The position numbers were made by a program, and so were the translations under genes. A DNA stretch of 64,000 nt from Tetrastigma voinierianum (taxonomy: Eukaryota; Streptophyta; Magnoliopsida; Vitales; Vitaceae): contig JAEQBH010000193.1 in the NCBI GenBank assembly GCA_016808115.1, positions 1,612,001 to 1,676,000 on the forward strand, written 5' to 3'. The notes under the pieces are model-generated. The model saw nothing but the letters and a program-made list of their open reading frames with translations. It made no database searches and was not told where the DNA came from. Every line of letters begins with the position of its first letter. Within the stretch, counting starts at the first letter, position 1. This document shows, one piece after another, positions 36,216 through 47,785 of the stretch.

Positions 36216-36822
36216 AATTATTGGTGCAAAACTTTCCCTCCATTAAATTTTACATGTAGTTAAAGTCCAAAACTAGCTAACTCATACCAAAAGTCATTCA
36301 TTGTAGTAAAAGCCCAAAACTAGCTACTTATAGATTTGGTCAAGGTTTTACTGAAAACCGTGACTAAAAAGCACACTAATGTGACTTTTGGTCATGGTTT
36401 TGTAAGTAAAACCATGACTAAAAAGAACACTAATTTGACTTTGGGTCAGGGTTTTACTGAAAATCGTGACCAAATCCCCTAGTAGCATGTACTGGTCACG
36501 GTTTTATGTTTAAGTAAAACTGTGACCAATAAATGCTAACTTATATATTGGCCACAGCTTTATTTGAGACCGTGACCAAAAGTGACATTCGCATAGTTTT
36601 TAGTTACGGTTTCGGGAAAAATTGTGACTAAATGATTTGCGCCAAATTTTCCCGCCATTTGTTTTAAGTATAGTCATGGTTTCCAAAAAAACTGTGACTA
36701 AAATTCCCATCAAATATTTTGGGTGATAGTTTATGATGGCTGCGACAAAAAATCATATTTAGTCACGATTTTACTTGATCGTGACTAAATAGTCATCACT
36801 AAAAACCTACTTTTTTGTAGTG
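36216..36822. mobile_element. End of a non-autonomous CACTA-like element with subterminal repeats
   Basis: The right end reads ttttttgtagtg (36811-36822), the reverse complement of CACTACAAAAAA, the classic CACTA terminus. Inside it, units such as 'ggtcatggttttg' and 'aaaaccatgactaaaaag' alternate in direct and inverted orientation from 36330 to 36800, which is how CACTA subterminal regions look. The left terminus was not recognised. No coding sequence is present. Confidence 0.65.
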
Positions 36823-36877
36823 ATATATGGATTTGTCTAGCATTAAAATTTTGTGAAGGGTAAAATTTATAATCTAA

Positions 36878-37058
36878 TACACTATTGGGGCGAGGAGGGG
36901 CGGGGCGGGTCTTACACATACTAAACCCGAACCCGAATCGGGTTTGAAAATCCAAACCCAAACCCACCCATACCCATTTAAGTTTTGACCAAACCCATCC
37001 CATTAGGGGCCAGGTGGGGTGAAGAGCCGAAAAACCCTATCCTATTGCCATCCCTACG
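36878..37058 (-). mobile_element. hAT-like non-autonomous fragment
   Basis: The right edge reads 'tattgccatcccta' (about 37043-37057), the reverse complement of TAGGGATGGCAATA. The sequence also contains 'ggggcggggcgggt' and repeated 'aaacccgaaccc' runs. This combination is common in plant hAT-derived short elements. Only one end is convincing. Confidence 0.45.
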
Positions 37059-37074
37059 AATGAAGAGGATGAAA

Positions 37075-39410
37075 GCAGTTAGGACTTGACATGGATCAAG
37101 GACTAAGAAAAAGAAAAGGGGAAAAATGACCTTCGTGCTAGAAAATGAAAGAAAAGCATCTCAAGGCTGAGAGCTCATGGCTCAACAAGGCTTGGGGCCT
37201 TAAAATGAAAAGACAAAAACGAGCTTTGAGCTTAAAAATGAAAGAAACTAGCTTAGGGTTGAGATCTCAAGGTTCACATCAAAAAAACAAGGAAAAAGAA
37301 AATGAGAAAGCAAGCTCTGGGCTAGAAAATGAAAGAAAGCAGCTTAGGATTGAGAGCTTAGGGCTCGACAAAGCTCAAGGCCTAAAATGAGAAAAAAAAA
37401 TACGAGAAAGCAAGCTCCTGGCTTGAAAAGGAAAGAAAAAAAACTCAAGGCTGAGAGTTCGAGGCTTGATAAGGCTTAAGGCCTAAAAATGAAAAAAAAA
37501 ACGAGGAAGCGAAACGGCTCAAAAGGAAAGAAAGCAGCATATATCGAAGGCTTGACTATGCTCGAGGCTGGCTGAGAGAGAAGAAGTGAGAAGCGAGGTT
37601 CAAGCTCGAAAATGAACAAAAGCAGCTCAGGGTTCGACAAGGCTCAAGCCTAAAAAAGGAAAAAACGAGAAAGCAAGTTTCGGCCTCGAAAAGGAAATAA
37701 AGCACCTTAAGGCTTGACAATGCTCAAGGCTTAAAAAACGAGAAAACAAGCTTTGGGCTCGAAGGAAGAAAGCAGCTTCAGTGAGAGATGCAGGCTGGAA
37801 ACAAAGCTTAAGGCCTAAAAAAAAAAAAAAAGGAAAAGCGAGAAAGGGAGCTCGATATCGAAAAGGAAATACAGCGACCAGAGTTAAGAGCTTGGGGAAA
37901 AGCTAGCAAAGGCCTTGAGCCTAAAATGAAAAGTGAGCTCTAGGCTAGAAAACGAAAGAAAGCACACCTCGGGTACAGAGCTTAGGAGCTTCTGAGGCTC
38001 GAGCCTAAAAGGAAAAACAAAGAAGCGAGGCTTGGCGCTTTCAAAGAAAGAAAATGGCTCGTAGCTCCACAAAGCAAGGCTAGGAAATGAAAAGGAAGCG
38101 AGTTTTGGTCTCGAAAATGAAAGAAAGCAAAGCAACTCAGGGTTAAGAGCTTAGGAGGAAGCTATAAGGCTCGGAGACTTTAAGGAAAAAGGAGTGAGAA
38201 AGAAAGTGAGCTCTAAGAATTTGAAAGGAAGAAAGAAGCTCAAAGTGAGGGCTGAGACTACGATGCAGCTCAGTACCTAAAGGAAAAAAAACGAAGCGAG
38301 GTCCAGGAGCTTGAAAGGAAAGCGACTCATGGTAGGCTTGTTTCGACAAAGCTCGAGCCTAAAGGAAAAAGTGCTTACAGAAAAATGACTCATTTCAGGA
38401 AAAATATCAGCTCAAGGCTCAACAAGGCTTGAGGCCTAAAAAGGAAAAAACAAAAAAACAAGCTTTGGGCTTGAAAAGAAAATAAAGATGCTAAAGGTTG
38501 AGAGCTTAGGGCTTGATAAGGCTCATGGCCTAAAAAAGGAAAAAAAACATGAAAGCGAGCTCCAGATTCGAAAAGGAAAGAAAACCTCTTATGGTTGAAA
38601 GCTCAAGACTCGACAGCTCAATCTACAAAAATGAAAAAGCGAGAAACAATCTCTAGGCTTGAAAAGAAAATAATTCAGCTCATGGTTGAGAGCTTATGGC
38701 TCGATAAGGCTTAGATCCTAAAAAGGGAAAAGGTGAGTTCCGAACTCGAAAAGGAAATAAATCAGTTTAGGGTTGAGAGCTCAAAGATCGACAAGGCTCG
38801 AGGCTTAAAAGAAGAAAAAAAAACGATAAAGCGAGCTCCGAGTCCGAAAAGAAAATAAAGTAGCTTAGGGCTGAGAGCTCAAGGCTCAACAAAGCTTGAG
38901 ACCCAAAAAAGGAAAAAGAGAGCTCTAGACTCAAAAAGGAAATAAACCAGCTTAAGGTTGAGAGCTTAGGGCTCAACATGGCTTAAGGCCTAAAAAAAAT
39001 GATAAAAAATCGAGAAAACGAGATTTGGGCTCGAAAAGAAAATAAAGCAGCTCATGGCCGAGAGCTTAGGGCTCAACAAGGATTAGGGCCTAAAAAAAGA
39101 AAAAAATGAGCTTCTAAGCTTAAGCCTGTGAAAATAAAGCGGCTTAGGGTTTGGCGAGATCGAGGCTCCAGCAGGCCTCGAGTTAAAAAGGAAAGACGAG
39201 CTCTAGGTTCGAAATGGAAATAAAGTAGCGTAGGATGAGAGCTCGGGACTCGAAGTTTTAGGGCCCTAAAATAGAGGGGGGGGGAGAGGAAAGGAGAAGC
39301 TGACTCTAGGTTCAAAGAAAATTAGGGCTCGACATGGCTTCAGCATCAAATGGAAAACGAGAAAGCGAGCTTTGGGCTCAAAAAGGAAAGAAAGCAAAGA
39401 AGGGATGGGA
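37075..39410. repeat. Purine-rich minisatellite, about 24 units of about 90 bp
   Basis: Each unit has the same order: 'gaaagaaagcagctcagg' type, 'gttgagagcttagggctcg', 'acaaggctcaaggcctaaaa', an A-rich run, then 'cgagaaagcgagctc'. The 'ggcctaaaa' landmark recurs about every 80-105 bp from 37190 to 39262. The plus strand is dominated by G and A. The lysine/glutamate/serine frames on the plus strand and the phenylalanine/serine/leucine frames on the minus strand are by-products of the repeat. It lies at the distal end of the presumed Tat/Ogre-like internal region. Confidence 0.9.
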
Positions 39411-42400
39411 TATACCCTAGAACACATCTCTCAACGGTCAATAGCTCAATCAAAAGGCCGCAAAGCCTACTAAAGATCTGATAACATCAATGGTAAGAGT
39501 ATGCCTCTGGTATAAGATGGTGACGAAATCATGAAATTAATGTGTCAAAAACTATCGATACTTAAGAGTATTGCTCATCAATCACATAGCAAAGTGAAAA
39601 AGTAACCTTAAGGATCCTAAACAAGACCATGCAATGGTATACGCTAACCAAGAAAAACTAACCAACAAATATAATTATAATGACCAATAGTGAAAGCACA
39701 AGAAAAAAAGTGGTCAGGACTTAATATGTCGGTTGTCAAAATGGAGAAATTATCACAAATGAGTCAACAATATGTTAGGCCTTGCCATCATGGAAAGTAT
39801 TGAACCTAAAGTATGATAGATATGTCAAAGCTCAACTGAAAAACTCTAAGACTAAATTACATCCTTCCCTAATCAAAGTAGTCTATCATAAATCATGGTT
39901 AAATGGGTAGGTCAAAGAAGATAAAGGAGAGGGTTTGGTAAAATATGTATAAATATGAGGATAACAAGAAGGAAATATCTAGGTATGAGATGAAAGATAG
40001 GTAGGTATCCAAGATCGACCAGGTATGTCAAAAGACTAAATATCATGTGACATCAGATCCATAATTCATCAAGTGCCGACATCAAATAATCATATCTCAA
40101 TGTCAAAGAATCCAATAAATGAGGTGGTTATGCCTTAGAATCAAGTGAAAACATGAAACCCTCCAATAATCTCCAAATCAATGATCTGATACTCCAATGT
40201 GATGAATGAATGTGATCATCCTAATATGAATATGCCCTTGTGTAAGGGTACTCAGTCAAAATCATCAATTGATAAGAAGAGTCATCTTCTAATGTAAAGT
40301 CAATATATTAATCTGGCTATACTCTCAATGTCATAAATAATAAAATCACCACATACTCTATACAACTCCTGATCTAAGTGCACTATAAGATGAAATCGAT
40401 CATTATACTCTATTGTAGGCTATCAGAAATGTTCATGCTCTACTACAAATAAACCTCTATCATCCATGGGATCGCTATATCTCAGTATGTATACTCATGT
40501 CATGATCAAACTTAGCTTTAGATAGTGAAGAATGGTCAACATGATCTCAATCACTCTGAATATGAATGCTCCATGCATAAACTCAGCCATTTCTGTAAGA
40601 GATTCTCTAAAGTAGCTATACTCCCACATAAGTCATCATATTAGTATCATTAACCACCAAGGGGATTGATGTACCCCAATACCAAATAACTCATCCGTGT
40701 TTGATAGAAGTGCTCTATGCTACCTATGATAGAGATGTCTCAAAATCCCTCATCCAGAAAAGTTATGCCCTAGTGTAAATCATCTCAAGAATCCACCAAC
40801 AATAGGGTGGGTATGGCCCAATATCGAGTAAGTACATCTCTAATAAAAATGTTCTCCAAAGTAGCCATGTCTCAATGTAAGGATGCCTCATAATACACTA
40901 AATAAAATAAGGACAACCCACGGTATAAAAACACCATCTATGCTCATCATCCATCATGGTCTAAAAGATCTCAACCAATCTCAAATATCGCTCATGTATA
41001 AGCTATCAAACACAATGTGTTCATGGCCTCAGGGTGGTCTTACTACTCAGACTGTAATGTAGGCTCTAATAGTAGGTTAAAAGAAATGAAGGGAAAATAG
41101 AATAATCCAAATGAGAAAGATCCCCAAACCCCTCATGCATGTAATGCAATGTATAGAAACCTCATGAGTAAAAAACCTAAGTACGTCATGTGAAAACACT
41201 GGATGGTGGGTAACAAAGCATCACATGTCAATTGGATGAGTGAAATGATAAGTCAATAATAAGACTGTGCTCAAGTGTCAAGTGAGATAGGAAGAGAAAC
41301 GAATAAATCGAGGTATGATCAAATAGAAAGGTAATGAAATGGAGGTCAACAAGAAAAGTACAAAGGTAAGAGTGGTGATTGTCGCCTCTCGTCATAGCAT
41401 GAAGGGAAGTCATATTTGAAAGGGATGGTGTGATGGATGATGGATGATGGATAAACAAGGATCTAAATATCCTAAAATGAGGTCACAAGTCTCTCTCAAA
41501 AGTTGCCTAATCTAACTCAAAAGAGAGCTCATATACAAACTCTCACCATCATATATACTCAATGTAAAAAGATGTCATGTCCATACACGTGCCACAAGAA
41601 GAATGATACAATGGAATATATAAATGTTTTTTTTTCTTTTTTCTTTTTTCTTTCTTTTTTTAACATACTTAGATCATCAATGACCATTATGAATATACAT
41701 AACCAAGCAGATGAATCCTCAATTGACAAGATAACCTCTAAAAACCAAGATATCTGGATCACTACCCATGGGATGAAATGAAGGAAAGATGTGTCTATCC
41801 TCCATACAAAGACATGTAGAAGACCATCACTCAAGGGAAAGCAAAGGCAATGTCATGAGTGAAACAACATGGGAAGGAAGTGGGGTAGGACACTAATGAT
41901 GACATGTGATATGAGGGAGGAATGATGTTAAAAAGGTAAAATCATAATATAGAAGATGTAATGGATCATAATATGTCTGTTAGGTCCAAAGTTCATGAGA
42001 CCTCTAATCAAAGCATGCATACATCATGGGGTCCCTACCCAGTGTGAAAGATAAATGAGGTGATGAAAGAAAATGCTATCACATCCACATGAGGCTCAAA
42101 GGGCTAGCAATGGGTAACTCTAAATTTATAGGGGATAAGGTAAATAGGCTCATGAAATGATGGCCACCCATCATTTGACCACAACATCATACACCATGCT
42201 CTTGAGATTACACATAGTCAACACCAAAGATCAGTACGCACCCAATGTAGTAATGTGAAATCCTTTGAAACCATGTGAAAACTCATGCTATATGCTCTAT
42301 AAAACCTCTCAAACCATCTCATATATAATATAGAAATAACAATCTCATCAAATAAGCTAACTGCTCTCTCAATATAAGCTACTCATCGTTAACCCATATA

Positions 42401-44223
42401 AACCAATCCCCAAAGCCAAATCAAACTTCTGAAGTCATATTTAAGTGCCCAGATTAAATACCATGTAACAACTCATCTCCTCATCTCAACCATAGAATAA
42501 TCAATGATCTCATCAAGTAATCTACTGCCATGTCATCACGAGTCACCTCTCATAAAAAGCAAAAATCTCTTCATATCTAACCCTCTCAAACTCTACCTAG
42601 TCGAATCAAGGAAGTGATATAAAAGGCTAAGGTATACATGGGGGAAAACAAAGGAGAGTGTAGTGTGGGAATGACAATAAAAAGCTCATGATAATAGGCC
42701 ATCGAGTCCGAAAAGGCTAAGGTAAGAATGCAAGTGCGCATGAGATGCTACTCTAGTCTAGGTAGAATGAATCTTAATCTCCAACTCCTTGAGTCAAGTC
42801 TCTAATCTAAGGTCAATATGCTCAAATCCCTCCATGATGGGTTGGGCCTAAGTGATCATGACATGAAAGTTAAGGTGTCTTAAGTCAACACCATAACATA
42901 ACATAAGTTAAATGATCCTATGGTGACAATCATAATCCAGATGTATGATAGGACTCACGAAAGCCCTATGGAGAAGGATCTCCAAACTCATTAAGTGAAA
43001 GGGGGTGTAAATCTGACGCATGAAGACAAGGATTGGTCTAACTAACACTCAAGATCCTGACCAATCTATAAGCACTCAAGAGGAGACCAATGGGAGAATG
43101 CTGGAATCAATTGTGACTAAAGTAGCACTAAAGGCTCTTAGATGCACCCACGTGTAGGAAAATGAATCATGGAAAAAGGATTTATGCTCAACCTATAAGG
43201 TCAAGATGGCTATACAAAAAATGGTGGGCTTTTGAAGGGATTCTTAGCAAGAGCTATCATACCCTTCAGAGGTATGCAACCTCCTACATGCCTCCAAAGA
43301 GATAGGGCGCTTCCATGCAAGATGGTCATCACTTCCACGTATGCACTACCTCGACATCCCAAGGTCCTATGGTGATGACTTTGACTAATTTGAGCAAAAA
43401 AACTAAGTGTACAGTGAATGTGTGGGTGCATCCGAAAAACCTAATAAATCTAGGCAGAAAGAGAGCATAGTAGTCACACAAGTATCCTAAAATCTAGCTC
43501 TGGGCTATACAATTCTTCAAAGATCAAACTCTGACCCACATCAATATGTCGACCACCTCCAAAATACTCCCAAACGTAGATATAACCTATCACTAGACCT
43601 TACTCCTAATCACTAGCTCAGTTGAACAACAGACAAGGAGTAACAAGTCTCTTATCAAACACACGATCAAGGGTAACTGAGTCGATCGAGACTAGTGAGT
43701 TGGAGATAAATGTGATACATATGTGTCCCACATAGACAAGCAACATACAATTAAGCAAAAGAAAGGGTAGTCATTCAATAGACAATCATGCAAAGCACAA
43801 GCATATCATCTAAATCTACACACAATCTAAGCAAGGATACAAGATGAATATGTAACAAGTATAACATGTTTAAAATAAAAAGACAAATAGACAGTAGAGA
43901 GAATCAACATATCAATTTAACCAATGAGAATGTACATATGTCAAGATCTCTAATACAACAGATAGTCAAACATGCTTCTTAAACAAATCATCGAAACAAA
44001 TATCTTAATATTCCATAAAAAACCAAAGCATAAAAAGACACAAAGAGATAGGGGTACCCATAAATCGATCAATCAAATGCCCTATTTGCCTCTACCTGTG
44101 TTCAAGATTAACCCTCTAAAACGATCCCCGACGAAGTCACCATTTTGTGGACATCGCATTTTGGCTATGCCATGTTTCCCGCTAAAATGCGAGACTCGTT
44201 TTTGTATAAACCATTTTGAAAAT
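39411..44223 (-). other. 4.8 kb gene-free stretch, probably the long 5' internal region of a Tat/Ogre-like element
   Basis: No frame longer than about 100 codons or with a recognisable domain is seen on either strand. The composition is AT-rich with weakly repeated phrases such as 'gattgatgtaccccaatacc' (40663) and 'gggtatggcccaatatc' (40811), about 140 bp apart. A T-rich run lies at 41625-41660. Its position directly behind the primer site at 44224-44238 suggests the long untranslated region of a Tat/Ogre-type retrotransposon on the minus strand. The body beyond it is missing. Confidence 0.45.
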
Positions 44224-44238
44224 GGTTTGGAGTTGCCA
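44224..44238 (-). other. Tat/Ogre-like primer-binding site
   Basis: On the minus strand 'tggcaactccaaacc' is followed by 'attttcaaaatggtttatac' and 'gcgagtctcgcatttt' equivalents. I recognise this start of internal region from plant Tat/Ogre-type elements, where the site begins TGGCGACTCC. Here it has one G to A change. Confidence 0.55.
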
Positions 44239-45124
44239 CTTATATTTATTTATTTTTTAAAGGGAAAATAAAATAAGAAAGAAAACCCTAAATATGACTC
44301 TTAAAAGGAAAAGCAAGTCAGTAAAAATTGAGTTTAGTTTCGGGGGTCAGGTTACCTATTGGGAAGGTACGGTGGAAAGCCGTAGCACCCTTTTAAGCCC
44401 CTAAAAGTTGGATCTATAATAATTAAATTAAGGCAAGTATAGTAACTGATTAATCAATCCAAGGATACCAAGAATGAAGTAATGATTATAACTCTAGAGC
44501 ACATTAAATGTGTAATAAATAAATATAATAAATCAAAGGCAAATGAGGGACGAGCGTGGACCTTGGTGGTGAATAAAAAAGGTTATCAATAGAAACCAGG
44601 TTAGTGCAATAACAAATATAGAAACATTCATGATTAAATTAGAAAATCTGGTTATAAACCAAGCGCCAAATTTTTTGTTGGAAGCATATATGGGATGTTA
44701 GTGCAGGGTTTTAGTCCTTCCTGAAAGAGGAAATAGCTAGAAATGGATTGATTAAAAAAGTCTCCCTTTGTTTTGTTACTACCCACCTTACCCCCATGGG
44801 TCGAGGTTACATGTTTAATGCTCATAAGCTGGGGCATTTATAGTGGCCCTTTATTTCCTTTACACATTCATTTGTCACATTAATTGTCCCTACCAACTAA
44901 AGCATCACGCACACTTTGAGGAGGGTTGTAACTTACATTTGTCGTTATTTTCATCTTCATGCACGATGGTTTGTCCAGAATTGGTTTACTTGCCTTTTGA
45001 GTGGTCTCATCTTCGTACTCGGTACCATTCGCCCTTCTATCCTTCTGGCTTTCGGGCTCAGTGCTTTGTAATTGGGTTGGAGTGCGAGATCATGCATTGC
45101 TCGATTGGGTCGTGAGAATTGACA
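44239..45124 (-). mobile_element. Tat/Ogre-like LTR (5' LTR of a minus-strand element)
   Basis: The stretch next to the primer site has the conserved block 'gggggtcaggttacctattg' with 'gggaaggtacgg' and 'gtagcacccttttaagcccc' (44343-44402), typical of this group. Read on the minus strand it would begin TGTCAATTCTC at 45124, where the copia reading frame breaks off. No partner LTR was found at lower coordinates, so the element is truncated. Short frames at 44652-45249 are not coding. Confidence 0.5.
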
Positions 45125-45126
45125 GG

Positions 45127-47500
45127 TTAGGTAGAACCCGAATGGATTGTGCAAGGCTTCACTACAGGATTAAAGGTGTCAAAGTAGTCGATCTCAACTA
45201 TTTGAGTAAAGCCTTGGGCTACCAATCTGGCTTTGTAGTAATCTATTGAGCCGAGACTGTATTTGATTTGCATATCGCGACAATGACCACATGAACATGC
45301 GAGAGGTGGAGAAACAAGGCGCAAGTCTTGCCCGAAGTAAAGGCTTGATACTCAACATTCATAGCGACCCCCTTTCGGTACTTTTGGAAGCCCTAAGTGT
45401 ATGAGCGTGGTTGAAAATTATTTGAGTGGTAAGCCTTCTTTGCAGCATGCGGACTTTGCCGTCACGACCATATGATGTGTATTAATAGGAGAGGGAGGTG
45501 AAGCAAAGTCAGGGGAAAGAAAAGGTACAAGTATAAGGGAGGGTAGTGGCTTAGATGAACATGCAAAAGAGGGAGTAGGAGGAGCATCAGGGGGAGTTGA
45601 AGAAACTAAATATGTGGGAGGGATATATGGTGTAGGTAATAAAGTAGGGGTGAGGCAATTTGAAGTTAATTGTTTAGGAGAAGATGACGTACCTAAGGAT
45701 GATTTGAATGGAAAAGACTCTTCAAAAAATAGAACATTTCTGGAGCATAAAAATGATAGCATAGAGGAGGGGGCATAGCCAAGGAACACTCAAGGAATAG
45801 ATCTATGAGCGAGTTTATTGGCCATGTATGGACGTAAAAATGGAAAATATAGACAGCCAAAGATACGTAAATGATTATAATTTAGGATTTTATGAAAAAA
45901 AATCTGAAGAGGAGTTTGGTAGTGAAGTACTTTGGTAGGCAAAAGATTAATAAGATATACAACAGTTTGAAATAATTTCATCAAGAATTTAGGGCAAGGG
46001 AGGCATGAAATTTAAAGAGCTAAGCCAATCTGACAACATGTCGAATTTTCTCTTATTTCTTTACATTTTGTTGGGGGTGTATGTGGGCAAGAGAACCTGT
46101 GGGTAATTCCATTAGCACTTAGGTAATTTTTAAAAGCCAAGAACTCTCCTCCATTATCGGATTGGAGACCTTTAATTAGAGTTTGTAGCTATTTTTCTAT
46201 CATTGTTTTGAAAGTTATAAAAGTTGGCAAGGACTAATCCTTAGTGTTAAAGAAATACATCAAGGTATATCTAGAAAAATCATCAATGATGATCAAAAAA
46301 TATCTAGCTCCCAGTAGATGGAAACGAGTTGGGACCCATGGGTCGACGCGGTAATTGAGAGACAAGAAGCACGTGGTGACAAGGGAAAGGAAGGCGGTGA
46401 AGGCTTTTTTTCCAAAGGACTAAAAACACAAAGAATCACGATTTATTACTTATGAAAAGAAGGATTACAAATGTTTAACACTTTAGAAACAATTGTGTCT
46501 TTGGATGACGGCGAAAGTCTTTAAATATCTACTATATCGGTTGAATCTTGAAGATGAGATGAGATAAAAGCACCTGAGACTAGAGGGTATTATTAGGAAG
46601 AGTGTCTGGCCATCTTTAAGATACCCTTGAAGTAAATCTGTTTGGACACGATCTTTGACAAAATGATTGAGTGAGGCTTTCGAAAACATGTCGTTATCAA
46701 TGCAAAATCTAGATACACTAACAAGATGTGTAAAATTTTGAGGAACATGAAGCGTATTTTGAACTTTGAATTGCTGAGAAGAATGAGAAAGGAACATGTT
46801 ACTTGTATGAAATATAGGAATAGAATGTCCATTACCGGCTGTAAGGAAAATGATTTGTAAATGGCATAGAGTTGTTTGTGAGATGATGAGTGGCCCTAGT
46901 GTCGAAAAAGCAATCTTCTGGCATATCAGAAGAAGAAGATGCCATCATGGCCTGCATGTAAGCAGGTGGTCGTGTAGTGGAACTAGGGTTAAGAGAGACA
47001 GATGCCTGATAAGGATCTTGAAGAGAAAGATCAAAATGGTGATAGCATTTGAATGCATTGTGTCTAAATTTTCCACATATTTGGCACTAAGGTCTTATAG
47101 AAGGAGCTTGGCATTGATGATGCCCAAAATAAGATTGTTTGGGTAAATTAGGTATGTAAGAGAGATAAGAAGAGGGGGGTTGATTTGGTGTTGATCTGGG
47201 CTGTGAGCGTCTATTGTGCATTGATGATGAAGAATGAATGGAGGATGCCACCAAATGAGTAGTAACCGTTGTTAGATCAGCGGGTACAACATGTTGTAGT
47301 TGCAATCTTTGTTCATGAGAAAGTAGAATGCTTTGAATAGAATGAAGGGAGAGATCATCCTCTCTTCGATTAAGAGGTAGTATGGAGTTGTGTGGGGCAG
47401 AACCCAAGAATCTGAAAATTTGATCTCTTTATTTTATAGAGATTGCATGATGGTGGCTAGGTTATCAACAACGGTCTTCATGCGAAAGGAATGTATTTAG
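45127..47500 (-). pseudogene. Ty1/copia gag-pol polyprotein, truncated at both ends
   Basis: Read down the minus strand, the order is as follows. A gag tail contains 'HEQRLQLQHVVPADLTTVTT' (about 47325-47265). A zinc knuckle, CQICGKF...HNAFKC, lies near 47085-47045 and its four ligands are present. The GAG-pre-integrase block has 'NTLHVPQNFTHLVSVSRF' (about 46760-46705). The integrase C-terminal block has 'YLINLLPTKVLHYQTPLQIF' and 'HLRIFGCLYFPFLRP' (45955-45820). The start of RT has 'YKARLVAQGFTQIVEIDYFD' (45235-45175). RT breaks off at about 45150 against the Tat/Ogre-like LTR, and gag starts abruptly at 47500 against an Athila-like LTR. There are many stops and frameshifts. The copia gene order (integrase before RT) is plain. 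Confidence 0.85.
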
Positions 47501-47785
47501 TGGTCAAAAACCGTCTATTTTTAATTCATTTTTCTGACCTGTTGTTACAATGTAATTGCTTATTTTTATGTAGAAATACGGAAACTTTACCAAATTTATG
47601 TTTTGCAGGTTTTTACAGAAGAATTGGCAAATACAGCAAAGACCCAGAAAAATATGACCAAGGCAGCTAGGTCGCGACAGACTTTGATGTCCCGACAAGG
47701 AATTCAGCATATTAGCAATTTATAAGTCATGACCTGAGTGATGATGTCGCTACAAAATCTACATGATAAAGGCCTAAAGTACGTT
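47501..47785 (+). mobile_element. Older Athila-like LTR, left part (host of the Athila element)
   Basis: The start 'tggtcaaaaaccgtctattt' with 'ttaattcatttttctgacct' resembles the LTR start at 47786 and 60600 ('agtcatctatttttagtcca'), but is clearly diverged. It also carries 'ggtcgcgacag' and 'gatgtcccgacaagg'. It is cut at 47785 by the younger element and should resume at 63671. Confidence 0.55.
47781..47785 (+). repeat. Target-site duplication ACGTT, left copy
   Basis: ACGTT directly precedes the LTR start TGATGAG at 47786. The second copy is at 63666-63670, outside the tRNA-Asp sequence. Confidence 0.8.

Noticed and set aside
37145..37390. Lysine/glutamate-rich open frame
   Set aside because: A by-product of the purine-rich minisatellite; frames on both strands of the array are equally long.
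37075..39410. CRISPR-like array
   Set aside because: The units are contiguous tandem repeats with diverged sequence, without short identical repeats and unique spacers, and the DNA is from a plant nucleus.
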